From positions 1 through 64,000 of the forward strand of contig CADARY010000009.1 in the NCBI GenBank assembly GCA_902790375.1: DNA of 64,000 nt, written 5' to 3'. The stretch's first letter is position 1. Each line of letters opens with the position of its first letter. Shown here in pieces: positions 50,727 to 59,936 of this stretch. The position numbers and the translations under genes were made by a program. The notes under the pieces are model-generated. The model was not told the origin of the DNA. It searched no databases and saw nothing but the letters and a program-made list of their open reading frames with translations. Origin of the DNA: Oscillospiraceae bacterium (GTDB lineage: Bacteria; Bacillota; Clostridia; Oscillospirales; Oscillospiraceae).

Positions 50727-53085
50727 AAAATCCCTGACCACGCTGGAGCTTCCGGCGGTTCTGAACATGCTCGCCGCCGAGGCGGTGAGCGAGCCGGCCA
50801 AGGAGCTTGCGCTGAAGCTTGCGCCCTCCGTGTCGGAGGGGGAGGTGCAGCACCGCCTGGAGGAGACCACGGCGGCCAAGACCATGATGGTCGTGCGCGG
50901 CAGCCCCTCCTTCTACGGGGTGCGGGACGTGCGCTCGTCGCTGGCCCGCGCCGATCTCGGCGGGGCGCTCAATACCCGGGAGCTGCTGGAGATCGCCCAC
51001 GTCCTGCAGTGCGCCCGCCTGGTGCGCGGCTATCTTGCCGACGACAGCGTGGGCAAAACGCCCATCGACTATCTCTTCACCGCCCTGCACGCCAACCGCT
51101 TTTTGGAGGAGAAGATCACCGGCTCCATCGTCGGGGAGGATGAGATCGCGGACGCGGCCTCAAGCGAGCTTGCCAACATCCGCCGCCAGATGCGCGCGGC
51201 GGCGGCGCGGGCGCGGGACGCCCTGCAGAAGATCATCTCCTCCCCGAGCTATGCCAAGGTGCTGCAGGAGCCCATCATCACCCAGCGCTCCGACCGCTAT
51301 GTCGTCCCGGTGAAGGCCGAGCACAAGGGGGCCATCAACGGCCTCGTGCACGACATTTCCGCCTCCGGCGCGACGATCTTTGTCGAGCCGATGGCCGCCG
51401 TCAAGGCCAACAACGAGCTCAGGGAGCTTGCCGCGAAGGAGCGGGCGGAGATCGACCGCATCCTCGCCGAGCTCTCCGCCGACTGCGCCGGGCACCGCGA
51501 CGGCATCAACGCCGACTATGAGATCCTCGTGCAGCTCGATCTCATTTTCGCCAAGGCCAAGCTCTCGTATAAGCTCAACTGCGAGCCCGCCTCCATGGAG
51601 GGCCGGGGCATCGTCCTGCGCAGGGCGCGCCATCCGCTCCTGGATCAGGCGAAGGCCGTGCCCATCGACGTGGAGCTCGGCGACAGCTTCGATACCCTCG
51701 TCATCACCGGCCCGAACACCGGCGGCAAGACCGTCTCCATCAAGACCATCGGCCTGCTCGCCGCCATGCACCAGTGCGGCCTGCATATCCCCGCCGCCGA
51801 CGGGAGCAATCTGCCGGTCTTCACCCACATCCTCGCGGATATCGGCGACGAGCAGAGCATCGAGCAGAGTCTTTCCACCTTCTCGGCGCATATGAGTAAT
51901 ATTGTCAGCATCATCGACGAGTGCGACGAGCATTCCCTCGTCCTCTTCGACGAGCTGGGCGCGGGCACCGACCCCACCGAGGGCGCGGCCCTCGCCATCG
52001 CGGTCATCGAGCATGTGCGCCGCCGGGGCGCGGTCATCGCCGCCACCACCCACTATGCCGAGCTCAAGGTCTACGCCACCAACGAGCCGGGCGTACAGAA
52101 CGCCTCCTGCGAGTTTGACGTGGAGACCCTGCGCCCCACCTACCGCCTGCTGGTGGGCATCCCCGGCAAGTCCAACGCCTTCGCCATCTCCCGGCGGCTG
52201 GGGCTGGGGGATGAGATCATCGAGGATGCGAAAAACCGCGTGAGCTCCGAGAGCCAGACCTTCGAGCTGACCATCGAGAAGCTGGAGCAGACAAGGCTCC
52301 TGCTGGAGAAGGATCGGGAGGAGACGGCGAAGAAGCTGCGCGAGGCGCAGGAGAACGCGAAGAAGTCCAATATGCTGCGCGCAGAGCTCGAGGTGCGCCT
52401 TGACAAGGCGGACATCAAGTCCCGCCGCGAGGCCGAGCGCATCCTTTCCGACGCCCGCGCGACAGCCGAGGAGGTCTTCAGGGAGCTCGACGAGATGCGC
52501 AAAATGGCCGATCAGGACGAGGACGCAAGCCGCGTAAACGAGGCGAGGGCACAGCTGCGCCGCCAGCTCAACCTCTCCCAGGAGGCGCTGCAGCGCGAGC
52601 TGCACCCCGAGGCGCGCGACCAGGTCTCCGCCCGCCCGGTGCAGGTGGGGGACACGGTGCAGATCAAGTCCATGGGCGTGAAGGCGACGGTGCTCTCCAA
52701 ATCCGCCGACGGTACCCTCTCCCTGCGGGCCGGGATCATGAACGTGAGCGCCCGGGAGGACGAGGTGCTGCTTCTGGAGAACGAGCAGGCGCCCAAGCCG
52801 AAGAGCGCCCCCAGAGGCGGCGGCCAGATGCACAGCATGTCCATCGCGCCGGAGCTGGATATCCGCGGCATGGAGGCTCTGGAGGGGGTGCTCGCGGCCG
52901 AGCGCTATCTTGACAGCGCGGTGATGGCAAAGCTCAAGACCGTGACCATCATCCACGGCAAGGGCACCGGCGCCCTGCGCGCGGCCGTGCAGCAGATGCT
53001 GAAGAAAAACAAGTTTGTCAAGTCCTTCCGCCTGGGCCGCTACGGCGAGGGCGAGAGCGGCGTGACCGTGGTCGAACTGAAATAA
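50713..53085 (+). CDS. mutS2: endonuclease MutS2
   Basis: 790 residues, full length. MutS core and clamp region, Walker A GPNTGGKT (about 336-343), Walker B LVLFDELGAGTDP, then a long coiled-coil, a KOW-like strand (VQVGDTVQIKSMG) and the C-terminal Smr nuclease domain (LDIRGMEALE and HGKGTGALR). In Firmicutes it acts on recombination intermediates and in ribosome rescue (collided ribosomes). Starts inside the recO 3' end. Confidence 0.95.
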   Translation: MSFFEKSLTTLELPAVLNMLAAEAVSEPAKELALKLAPSVSEGEVQHRLEETTAAKTMMVVRGSPSFYGVRDVRSSLARADLGGALNTRELLEIAHVLQCARLVRGYLADDSVGKTPIDYLFTALHANRFLEEKITGSIVGEDEIADAASSELANIRRQMRAAAARARDALQKIISSPSYAKVLQEPIITQRSDRYVVPVKAEHKGAINGLVHDISASGATIFVEPMAAVKANNELRELAAKERAEIDRILAELSADCAGHRDGINADYEILVQLDLIFAKAKLSYKLNCEPASMEGRGIVLRRARHPLLDQAKAVPIDVELGDSFDTLVITGPNTGGKTVSIKTIGLLAAMHQCGLHIPAADGSNLPVFTHILADIGDEQSIEQSLSTFSAHMSNIVSIIDECDEHSLVLFDELGAGTDPTEGAALAIAVIEHVRRRGAVIAATTHYAELKVYATNEPGVQNASCEFDVETLRPTYRLLVGIPGKSNAFAISRRLGLGDEIIEDAKNRVSSESQTFELTIEKLEQTRLLLEKDREETAKKLREAQENAKKSNMLRAELEVRLDKADIKSRREAERILSDARATAEEVFRELDEMRKMADQDEDASRVNEARAQLRRQLNLSQEALQRELHPEARDQVSARPVQVGDTVQIKSMGVKATVLSKSADGTLSLRAGIMNVSAREDEVLLLENEQAPKPKSAPRGGGQMHSMSIAPELDIRGMEALEGVLAAERYLDSAVMAKLKTVTIIHGKGTGALRAAVQQMLKKNKFVKSFRLGRYGEGESGVTVVELK

Positions 53086-53141
53086 AACGCCAATTCCGAA
53101 GGAAAAAGAAATGTATAAAATCACGAAACAGTCGAAAGCTG

Positions 53142-53170
53142 TTGACGATTGCACGAAAATTTGATAAAGT
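53142..53170 (+). promoter_or_regulatory. predicted promoter of the HPr gene
   Basis: TTGACG (53142-53147) and TAAAGT (53165-53170), 17 bp apart. The HPr start codon is about 43 bases downstream. Confidence 0.7.
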
Positions 53171-53212
53171 GAAGGCACAGTTTCCTATATGGATTAGTAA
53201 GGGGTGGCGACT

Positions 53213-53476
53213 ATGATAACCAAAGAAGTAGTCATTAACAATCAGGTCGGCCTGCATGCCAGACCCGCAACCTTCTTCATTCAGAAGGCCAACGAGTTCA
53301 AGAGCAGCATCTGGGTTGAGAAGGAAGAGAGACGTGTGAACGCCAAGAGCCTGCTGGGTGTGCTTTCCCTCGGCATCGTGAAGGGTACTGCCATCACGAT
53401 TATTGCTGACGGTTCCGACGAGGAAGAAGCGATCGATACGCTCTCCGCGCTGATCGAATCTGACTTCTCTGAGTAA
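53213..53476 (+). CDS. ptsH: phosphocarrier protein HPr
   Basis: 87 residues. His15 in GLHARPATFF is the PTS phosphorylation site; Ser46 in NAKSLLGVLSLG is the HPr-kinase target, so it can serve both sugar transport and catabolite control. The gene stands alone; ptsI is not next to it. The ATG at 53213 follows AAGGGGTG. A Crh-type paralogue (His15 lost) is excluded. A strong terminator follows. Confidence 0.93.
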   Translation: MITKEVVINNQVGLHARPATFFIQKANEFKSSIWVEKEERRVNAKSLLGVLSLGIVKGTAITIIADGSDEEEAIDTLSALIESDFSE

Positions 53477-53490
53477 TCGTGGATTATGGC

Positions 53491-53526
53491 AGAGGCGTGT
53501 GTCCGACGACACACGCCTCTTTTTTG
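53491..53526 (+). terminator. rho-independent terminator of ptsH
   Basis: A perfect 12-bp stem (53491-53502 with 53509-53520) with a 6-base loop, followed by TTTTTT. The best intrinsic terminator in the window. Confidence 0.95.
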
Positions 53527-53539
53527 GGGAAACGGCAGG

Positions 53540-53617
53540 CGCAGGGGCTGATGCCTTCATCAGCCCGAATCCGGAAAAATCGGCAGGCCGGGCCGATCCG
53601 GGGATTGACCCCTGCGG
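53540..53617. repeat. paired-palindrome intergenic repeat, copy 4
   Basis: GGGCTGATG with CATCAGCCC, then CGATCCGGGGATTG (less perfect), with outer ends CGCAGGGG and CCCCTGCG. Same architecture as copies 1 and 2. It lies between ptsH and the EamA gene. Confidence 0.8.
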
Positions 53618-53662
53618 GGCTGCGTTTTATTCCGTTCCCCGCTTTTGGAAGGTGTTGAACCC

Positions 53663-54538
53663 ATGACCAAGGAACGCACTGCGACCCTGCAGATGCTCCT
53701 GTGCGCGACGCTGTGGAGCATTGCGGGCATCCTCTTCAAGCTCATCCCCTGGAACGGCTTTGCCGTGGCGGGTATGAGAAGCCTCATTGCGGGCATAACC
53801 ATCTATGTGTGCATGCGCCTGATGGGCCAGCCCTATATCCTGAACAGAAAGACCCTCCTTGCGGGCCTCTTCTCGGGCTGCACCTATCTCTGCTTCACGG
53901 TGGCAAACAAGCTCACCACCTCCGCAAACGCCATCGTGCTGCAGTTCACCTCGCCCATCTTCATCATCATCTACTCGGCCCTCTTCTTCGGCAGGCAGCC
54001 GCGCAGGCAGGATATCGCCGTGGTGCTGGCGACGCTGTTCGGCATCTCGCTCTTTTTCTTCGACCAGCTCAAGCCCGGCTATCTCACGGGCAACTTCGTC
54101 GCCATCGCGGCGGGCATGTTCATGGCGGGCATGTATGTCGCGGTCGGGGAGATCGAGGAGGCGGAGCGCTTCTCCGGCATCCTCAACGGCCAGGCCCTGA
54201 CCTTCCTCGCAGGCCTGCCCTTCTTCCTTGCAACAAAGCCGCCCGTCACGCCGACGGCGCTCACCGCGCTCGTGATCCTCGGCGTCTTTCAGCTGGGCCT
54301 TTCCTACGTCCTGTACGTCAAGGCCAGCAAATACTGCCCGCCGCTGGCATGCAGCCTGCTCGGCGCGGTGGAGCCGCTTCTGAACCCCGTCTGGGTCTTC
54401 CTCTTCAATGGGGAAAAGCCCGGCGTCTTCGCCCTGCTCGGCGCGGCGGTGGTCGTCGGCTCCATCACCGCCTGGAGCATCTGCGGCCGGGAGAAGGAGA
54501 CAGCGCAGGAGGAACGCCATGTCCAATCCCGTACTTGA
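53663..54538 (+). CDS. EamA/DMT family transporter
   Basis: 291 residues with ten hydrophobic segments in two repeats, the drug/metabolite transporter pattern: LQMLLCATLWSIAGILFKLIPWNGF and, in the second half, LGVFQLGLSYVLYVKASKY with GAVEPLLNPVWVFLFNGE. Probably exports an amino acid or other metabolite; the substrate cannot be told. The ATG at 53663 follows GGAAGGTG. Its end overlaps uvrC by 20 bp. Confidence 0.92.
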   Translation: MTKERTATLQMLLCATLWSIAGILFKLIPWNGFAVAGMRSLIAGITIYVCMRLMGQPYILNRKTLLAGLFSGCTYLCFTVANKLTTSANAIVLQFTSPIFIIIYSALFFGRQPRRQDIAVVLATLFGISLFFFDQLKPGYLTGNFVAIAAGMFMAGMYVAVGEIEEAERFSGILNGQALTFLAGLPFFLATKPPVTPTALTALVILGVFQLGLSYVLYVKASKYCPPLACSLLGAVEPLLNPVWVFLFNGEKPGVFALLGAAVVVGSITAWSICGREKETAQEERHVQSRT

Positions 54539-56381
54539 CAATTTAAGCGACAAGGCCAACCGACTGCCGCTGCTGCCGGGTGTGTACATCATGCTCGACG
54601 GGCAGGGGCAGGTCATCTATGTGGGCAAGGCCAAGAAGCTCAAAAACCGCGTCTCCAGCTACTTCCACGGGGAGCACCTGCCCAAGGTCGCCGCCATGGT
54701 GGACAAGGTGCGCGACTTCAACGTCATCGTCGCCGGCAGCGAGTTTGAGGCGCTGGTGCTGGAAAACTCCCTCATCAAGCGCCACAAGCCCCACTACAAC
54801 ATCCTCCTGAAGGACGACAAGGGCTATCCCTTCATCCGCCTCGACCTGCGGGAGGAGTATCCGTCCATGAGCATCCAGAGCCGGGCGGGCAAGGACGGGG
54901 CCAGATACTTCGGCCCCTTCGGCGGACGCAGCCAGACGCGGGAGATCATCGCCACGGTGTCGAAGGCCCTGCTGCTGCCGGACTGCTCGCGCAAATTCCC
55001 CCGGGACATCGGGAAGGAGCGGCCCTGCCTCAACTACCACATGGGCGCCTGCGCGGGCTGGTGCCTCAGGGACAGCGACGCCGGGGACTACCGGCGGCGC
55101 ATGATGCAGGCTTCCCTGATCCTCGACGGCAAGAGCGGGGAGCTCATTGAGGAGCTGCGCGCCCAGATGGAGCAGGCGGCGGAGGAGCTGCGCTTTGAGC
55201 GGGCGGCGGAGCTGCGCGACCGGCTGCGCGCCGTGGAGGGCCTTGGAAACCGGCAGCGCGTGATCGCCACCGCCTTTGCCGACACGGACGCCATCGGCTT
55301 CTGCCGGGGGGCGAGAACCTGCTTTACCGTGCTGCATTTTGTGGACGGCAATCTCGTCGGCAAGGACACCGAGATGATGGACGAGCCGCTGGAGGAGGAC
55401 GGCGAGGCCCTCTCCGGCCTCGTGCGCCAGTACTATACGGCGCACCGGGGCGGCTGGCCCAAGTCCATCCTGCTGCCCGTGGAGATCGAGGACGCCGCCG
55501 ATCTGGAGGAGCTTCTGAGCCAGACCTCCGGGCGGCGCATCTATATCGAGACCCCGAAGCGCGGCGAGCGCATGCGCCTCATTGAGAGCGCGGCCCTCAA
55601 CGCCCGCGAGGAGATCCAGCGGCGCACGACCCTTGCCCAGCGCCGCAGCAAGACGCTCGAGTGGCTGCAGAAGGCCCTGGAGCTGGAGAACTTTCCCCGC
55701 CGCATCGAGGCCTTTGATATCTCGAACCTCGGCGCGACCGGCATCGTCGCGGGCATGACCGTGCATGTCGACGGCAAGCCCCTCCGGCGCGACTACCGGC
55801 GCTTCCGCGTGCGCGATCTCGACGGCCCGGACGACTACGCCAGCATGCACCAGGTGGTGTACCGCCGCTTTGCCAGGGCGAAGGACGGGGACGAGAAGTT
55901 TGCGGAGCTTCCCGACCTGCTGCTCATCGACGGCGGCGACACCCATGCCGCCACGGCGGAGCAGGCCCTTGGGGAGCTCGGGATCTCCGTCCCGGTCTTC
56001 GGCATGGTCAAGGACGAGCGCCACCGCACCCGCGCCCTTATCCGCTCGGACGGGCGGGAGATCGGCATCAAGGGCAACCAGGCCGTCTTCTCCCTCATCG
56101 GCTCCATTCAGGAGCAGACGCACCGCTACGCCATCGAATACCAGCGCTCGCTGCGAAGCGAGGGCTTTGCCTCCCGCCTCGACGCCATCCCCGGCGTGGG
56201 GGAGAAGCGGCGGGCGGATCTCATCAAGAGCTTCAAATCCCTCAAGGCCATCCGGGAGGCGAGCGCGGAGCAGCTTGCGCTTGTCGTGCCGAAGAACACC
56301 GCGAGGGCCGTTTACGATTACTTCCATAAGGAGGATGCGGAATGCGCGTCATCACCGGCAGCGCCAGAGGAAGAAAACTGA
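54519..56381 (+). CDS. uvrC: excinuclease ABC subunit C
   Basis: 620 residues. GIY-YIG nuclease domain at the N-terminus (LPLLPGVYIMLDGQGQVIYVGKAK), UvrB-binding UVR region (EQAAEELRFERAAELRDRL), RNase-H-like second nuclease (AFDISNLGATGIVAGMTVH, LLIDGGDTHA), and C-terminal HhH (LDAIPGVGEKRRADLI). Makes both incisions in nucleotide excision repair. The ATG at 54519 follows AGGAGG; the longer frame overlaps eamA. Overlaps rsmD by 40 bp. Confidence 0.96.
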   Translation: MSNPVLDNLSDKANRLPLLPGVYIMLDGQGQVIYVGKAKKLKNRVSSYFHGEHLPKVAAMVDKVRDFNVIVAGSEFEALVLENSLIKRHKPHYNILLKDDKGYPFIRLDLREEYPSMSIQSRAGKDGARYFGPFGGRSQTREIIATVSKALLLPDCSRKFPRDIGKERPCLNYHMGACAGWCLRDSDAGDYRRRMMQASLILDGKSGELIEELRAQMEQAAEELRFERAAELRDRLRAVEGLGNRQRVIATAFADTDAIGFCRGARTCFTVLHFVDGNLVGKDTEMMDEPLEEDGEALSGLVRQYYTAHRGGWPKSILLPVEIEDAADLEELLSQTSGRRIYIETPKRGERMRLIESAALNAREEIQRRTTLAQRRSKTLEWLQKALELENFPRRIEAFDISNLGATGIVAGMTVHVDGKPLRRDYRRFRVRDLDGPDDYASMHQVVYRRFARAKDGDEKFAELPDLLLIDGGDTHAATAEQALGELGISVPVFGMVKDERHRTRALIRSDGREIGIKGNQAVFSLIGSIQEQTHRYAIEYQRSLRSEGFASRLDAIPGVGEKRRADLIKSFKSLKAIREASAEQLALVVPKNTARAVYDYFHKEDAECASSPAAPEEEN

Positions 56382-56884
56382 AAACCCCCGAGGGCATGGA
56401 TATCCGCCCCACCACCGACAATGTGAAGGAGTCGGTCTTCAACATCCTCCAGTTCGATATCGAGGGGCGGCGGGTGCTGGATCTGTTCGCGGGCACGGGC
56501 CAGCTCGGCATCGAGTGCCTGAGCCGCGGGGCCAGGGAGGCCGTGTTCATCGACCGGAGCCGGGACGCCGTGAAGATCATCCGCGAAAACCTCAAAGCCT
56601 GCGGCTTCAGCGCGCCCGTCCTGCAGCAGGACGCCCTGGCCTACCTGAACGGCTGCGGAAAATTCGACCTCATCCTTGTCGATCCGCCCTATGACGCGGG
56701 GCTGTATGACACGGTGCTTGAAAAGATCAATTCATTTGACATCTTATCAGATGGTGGTATAATATTATGCGAATCCCGACAGGAGACTCCCATGCCGGAC
56801 ATGCGCGCGCCTTACTTTCTCAGAAAGCAGTACCGCTACGGCAAGGTAAAGCTCAGTCTGTACAGCAAGGAGAGCCGCCCATGA
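56342..56884 (+). CDS. rsmD: 16S rRNA (guanine966-N2)-methyltransferase
   Basis: 180 residues. MRVITGSARGRKLKTPEG, the SAM motif LDLFAGTGQLGIECLSRG and catalytic DPPYD. Starts within uvrC (40-bp overlap) and overlaps coaD by 4 bp, so the three genes form a tight translational unit. rsmD-coaD is a conserved Firmicutes pair. Confidence 0.95.
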   Translation: MRVITGSARGRKLKTPEGMDIRPTTDNVKESVFNILQFDIEGRRVLDLFAGTGQLGIECLSRGAREAVFIDRSRDAVKIIRENLKACGFSAPVLQQDALAYLNGCGKFDLILVDPPYDAGLYDTVLEKINSFDILSDGGIILCESRQETPMPDMRAPYFLRKQYRYGKVKLSLYSKESRP

Positions 56885-57372
56885 GAACCGCCATCTGCCC
56901 CGGCAGCTTTGACCCGATCACGCTCGGGCACCTGAATATCATCGTGCGCGCCGCCCAGATCTTTGACCGCGTCGTGGTCTGCGTCGCGGCCAACGCCACC
57001 AAGACCTCCCCCATGTTCACCGTGGAGGAAAAGGTGGAGATGGTGCGCCGGGTGGTCGCGCCCTATCCCAACGTGACCGTCGAGGTAAACCACGGCCTGC
57101 TTGCGGAATTTGCGCGGAAGTATGAGGGCTCCGTCCTCATCAAGGGCCTCAGGGCCGCGTCGGATTTTGACTACGAGTTTCAGATGGATCTCATCAACAA
57201 GCGCATCAATCCGGAGCTTGAGACGATGTTTCTCACAGCCGATCAGCGCTATACCTTCCTCAGCTCCTCCATCGTGCGGGAGATGGCCCATTACGGCGGA
57301 GAGCTGCGGGGCCTCGTGCCGGAGGAGATCATCGGCGTGATCGAAGCGAAAGCAAACACACAGAGAGGGTGA
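56881..57372 (+). CDS. coaD: phosphopantetheine adenylyltransferase
   Basis: 163 residues. Nucleotidyltransferase motif GSFDPITLGHLNI (T/HxGH) at residues 8-20, KGLRAASDFDYEFQMDL and the SSSIVRE motif. Makes dephospho-CoA in CoA biosynthesis. The ATG overlaps the rsmD stop (ATGA). Confidence 0.96.
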   Translation: MRTAICPGSFDPITLGHLNIIVRAAQIFDRVVVCVAANATKTSPMFTVEEKVEMVRRVVAPYPNVTVEVNHGLLAEFARKYEGSVLIKGLRAASDFDYEFQMDLINKRINPELETMFLTADQRYTFLSSSIVREMAHYGGELRGLVPEEIIGVIEAKANTQRG

Positions 57373-57377
57373 GTCGC

Positions 57378-58031
57378 ATGGCCAATACCGATATTATCGA
57401 GCTGCTGGACGTTCTGTACGGCATGGTCACCGAGGCGTGGAGCGTGCCTCTGGGCAACGACAAGTGCATCATCGAGCGGGAAAAGGCGATCGAGATCATC
57501 AGCGAGATCAAGGCCAATCTCCCCACCGCCATCGCCGAGGCCCAGCGCCTCGTCGCCGCCCGGGATGAGTTCATCGGCAACGCCAAGCGCGAGGCCGAGG
57601 CCCTGCGCAAGAACGCCGAGGAGCAGGCCCACCTGATGATCGAGGAGCAGGAGGTCGTCCGCGTCGCCCGCGCCAGGAGCAGCGAGATGATCGCCTCGGC
57701 GGAGAATAAATCCAAGGAGCTCAGACGGGTCGCCACGGAGTATGTGGACGATCTCATGCGCCAGACCGAGCAGAGCATGAGCGAGGCCCTTGCCACCATA
57801 CGCGGCGCGCACGAGTCCTTCCAGGCCGTCGGCGGTAGCATCGCCCATGCCCAGCAGCGCCCGAGCGCGCAGAGCCAGCAGCGCCCGAGCGCCCAGGCTC
57901 AGCCGAAGCAGACAGGCCAGCCTGTCAAGCAGGCCCCGCCCCCGCCGCCCCGCCGTGAGCCCGAGGCGCAGCAGGGCAAGTCCGCTTCGCTCTCGTCCAA
58001 AATCCAGCGCATCGAGCGCGACAGCGAATAG
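57378..58031 (+). CDS. coiled-coil protein, DivIVA/ATP-synthase-b-like, unknown function
   Basis: 217 residues. Residues about 30-140 are an uninterrupted amphipathic helix (ARDEFIGNAKREAEALRKNAEEQAHLMIEEQE and so on) typical of coiled coils; the C-terminal 60 residues are a Gln/Pro/Ala-rich low-complexity tail (QQRPSAQ repeats, PPPPPRR) ending in a short helix. No membrane segment. Often annotated as ATPase in relatives because of similarity to F-ATPase subunit b; no ATP-binding motif is present. It sits 5 bp after coaD and before the mra cluster. AGAGGGTGAG precedes the ATG at 57378. Confidence 0.75.
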   Translation: MANTDIIELLDVLYGMVTEAWSVPLGNDKCIIEREKAIEIISEIKANLPTAIAEAQRLVAARDEFIGNAKREAEALRKNAEEQAHLMIEEQEVVRVARARSSEMIASAENKSKELRRVATEYVDDLMRQTEQSMSEALATIRGAHESFQAVGGSIAHAQQRPSAQSQQRPSAQAQPKQTGQPVKQAPPPPPRREPEAQQGKSASLSSKIQRIERDSE

Positions 58032-58057
58032 ACGCAGCACAAGATATTGTTGAAAAA

Positions 58058-58096
58058 CCCACCCGGGACGCAAGAACTTGGGTGGGAACTTTTTTT
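58058..58096 (+). terminator. rho-independent terminator before the mra cluster
   Basis: CCCACCC (58058-58064) and GGGTGGG (58080-58086) with a 15-base loop, then AAC and seven T. It separates the coaD operon from mraZ. Confidence 0.8.
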
Positions 58097-58141
58097 GCAA
58101 AAAAGTGCAAGAAAAAGTCAAAATATAACAAAAAGTTTCTC

Positions 58142-58170
58142 TTGCTTTTTCAAACAGGCCCACATATAAT
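58142..58170 (+). promoter_or_regulatory. predicted promoter of the mraZ division cluster
   Basis: TTGCTT (58142-58147), 17-bp spacer, TATAAT (58165-58170). The transcription start should fall near 58177, just before the MraZ-box repeats. Confidence 0.8.
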
Positions 58171-58180
58171 AAAAACTGGA

Positions 58181-58210
58181 AGTGGTTGAAAGTGGTTTAA
58201 AATGGGTGAG
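58181..58210 (+). promoter_or_regulatory. MraZ box (three 10-bp direct repeats)
   Basis: AGTGGTTGAA, AGTGGTTTAA, AATGGGTGAG in phase every 10 bp. MraZ is known to bind several TGG-containing repeats with 10-bp period in the leader of its own gene. Placed right after the promoter, the site would allow autorepression of the mra cluster. Confidence 0.75.
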
Positions 58211-58237
58211 AATCCCATGCGGAAGGAGGGCGCGGCA

Positions 58238-58654
58238 ATGACAGGCGAATATCAGCATTCTCTTGACAGCAAGGGGAGGCTGTTCGTGCCCGCCAAACTC
58301 AGAGATGAGTTGGGCGAGGTCTTTTTTATCACGATTTCCATGGATCGCTGCCTGTGCGCCTACAGCAGCGAGAGCTGGAAGCTCCTGTCTGAGCGCGTCA
58401 ACGCCATGCCCTATGTCAAGCAGCGCAAAATGCGGCCGCTCTTCGCCCACGCCGCCCGCTGCGAGCTGGACAGCCAGGGCCGGGCCCTGATCCCGCAGAA
58501 CCTGCGGGAGTATGCGGGCTTCACGAAAAACGTGACGGTGGTGGGCTGCAACAACCATGCCGAGCTCTGGGACAGCGAAGCCTGGCAGGCGGTCTACGCC
58601 CTCGAGACGACGCCGGAGAACATCGCGGCGGTCATGGAGGAACTGGAGTTTTGA
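58238..58654 (+). CDS. mraZ: transcriptional regulator MraZ
   Basis: 138 residues with two SpoVT/AbrB-like MraZ halves: EYQHSLDSKGRLFVPAKLRDEL and CELDSQGRALIPQNLREYAG. A ring-forming DNA-binding protein that controls its own operon via the repeat site upstream. The ATG at 58238 follows GGAGG; the earlier in-frame start at 58202 would lie within the operator. Stop and rsmH start are 2 bp apart. Confidence 0.95.
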   Translation: MTGEYQHSLDSKGRLFVPAKLRDELGEVFFITISMDRCLCAYSSESWKLLSERVNAMPYVKQRKMRPLFAHAARCELDSQGRALIPQNLREYAGFTKNVTVVGCNNHAELWDSEAWQAVYALETTPENIAAVMEELEF

Positions 58655-58656
58655 GC

Positions 58657-59595
58657 ATGGAGCAGAACCCGAAGCATATCTCCGTCCTGCTGGACGAATG
58701 TATAGAAAATCTGAACATCAAGCCGGACGGGATCTATCTCGACGGGACGCTCGGTATGGGCGGACATTCTTATGAGATCGCCTCCCGGCTCTCCACGGGC
58801 CGCCTCATCTGCATCGACAGAGATGAGACGGCGATAGAGAGAGCCGGAAGGCGTCTTGCGCCTTTTGGGGAGAGGGTGCGGCTTGTGCACGGCAACTTCT
58901 CCGACGCCGCTGCGATCCTGGACTCCCTCGGCATCGGGGGCGCGGACGGGATGCTTTTCGATCTCGGCGTGTCCTCGCCCCAGCTCGACGAGGCCGAGCG
59001 CGGCTTTTCCTATATGGCCGAGGCCCCGCTTGACATGCGCATGGACCGCAGCGGCGGCCTCACCGCCTGGGAGGTCGTGAACACCTGGAGCGAGGAGCGC
59101 CTCAACCGCATCCTCTGGGACTACGGGGAAGAGCGCTGCGCCCGCCGCATCACGGCGGCGATTTTGAAGCGCCGGGCGGAAAGACCCATCGGGACGACGC
59201 AGGAGCTGGTGGACATTATCCGCTCCGCCATGCCCGCCGCTGCCCTCAGAGAAAAGCAGCACCCGGCCAAGCGCACGTTCCAGGCCATCCGCATCGCGGT
59301 CAACGATGAGCTCGGCGCCATCGCCGCCATGATGGACACTGCGCCGGACAGGCTCAACAAGGGCGGCAGGCTCTGCGTCATCAGCTTCCACTCGCTGGAG
59401 GACCGGATCGTGAAGTCCGGCATCCAGGCGCGCGAGCGCGGCTGCACCTGCCCGCGCGAGGCCCCGGTGTGCACCTGCGGCTTTGTGCAGACCCTCAGAA
59501 GCGTGAGCCGCAAGCCCATCCTCCCGACCGAGGAGGAGATCGAGCGCAACCCCCGCGCCAGGAGCGCCAAGCTCCGCGTGGCCGAGCGCGTATGA
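58657..59595 (+). CDS. rsmH: 16S rRNA (cytosine1402-N4)-methyltransferase
   Basis: 312 residues. HISVLLDECIENL, SAM-binding DGTLGMGGHS, FDLGVSSPQLDEAERGFSY, RTFQAIRIAVNDEL and the C-terminal FHSLEDRIVK are all intact. It dimethylates C1402 with RsmI. The C-terminal Cys cluster (CTCPREAPVCTCG) is usual for the family in Clostridia. Overlaps ftsL by 4 bp. Confidence 0.96.
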   Translation: MEQNPKHISVLLDECIENLNIKPDGIYLDGTLGMGGHSYEIASRLSTGRLICIDRDETAIERAGRRLAPFGERVRLVHGNFSDAAAILDSLGIGGADGMLFDLGVSSPQLDEAERGFSYMAEAPLDMRMDRSGGLTAWEVVNTWSEERLNRILWDYGEERCARRITAAILKRRAERPIGTTQELVDIIRSAMPAAALREKQHPAKRTFQAIRIAVNDELGAIAAMMDTAPDRLNKGGRLCVISFHSLEDRIVKSGIQARERGCTCPREAPVCTCGFVQTLRSVSRKPILPTEEEIERNPRARSAKLRVAERV

Positions 59596-59882
59596 AAAAC
59601 GGGGAGGGCCTTGCCGCCCTGCTCTTTCGCGCGGTGTGCCTCGGCTTTTCGACGGCCCTGCTGATCCTGGCCCTCTTCAGCCAGATCCGTCTTGTGCGCG
59701 CCGAGAGCCGCATCGCCGCGCTGACCGAAGCGCTCAGCGCGGCGGAGAACGAGAACACCCGCCTTCTGATCCGGCAGGAGAGCGCGCTGAGCCTGGAGAC
59801 GCTGGAGAGCGTCGCCGTCCGGGAGCTCGGCATGCGCCGTTTGGAGCCGGGCCAGATCGTGGAGACAGATTATCTGGGATAA
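59592..59882 (+). CDS. ftsL: FtsL-like cell division protein
   Basis: 96 residues. One transmembrane helix (about 9-30: LLFRAVCLGFSTALLILALFS) and an extracellular leucine-zipper-like coiled coil (RIAALTEALSAAENENTRLL), then VAVRELGMRRLEPGQI. The sequence is poorly conserved in the family, but size, topology and position between rsmH and a PBP identify FtsL. ATGA overlap with rsmH. Confidence 0.82.
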   Translation: MKNGEGLAALLFRAVCLGFSTALLILALFSQIRLVRAESRIAALTEALSAAENENTRLLIRQESALSLETLESVAVRELGMRRLEPGQIVETDYLG

Positions 59883-59936
59883 AGCACCGGGCCGCCGAAT
59901 AAGCTGTGACAAACGCTTATTGTGCGGGGGCGCGAA

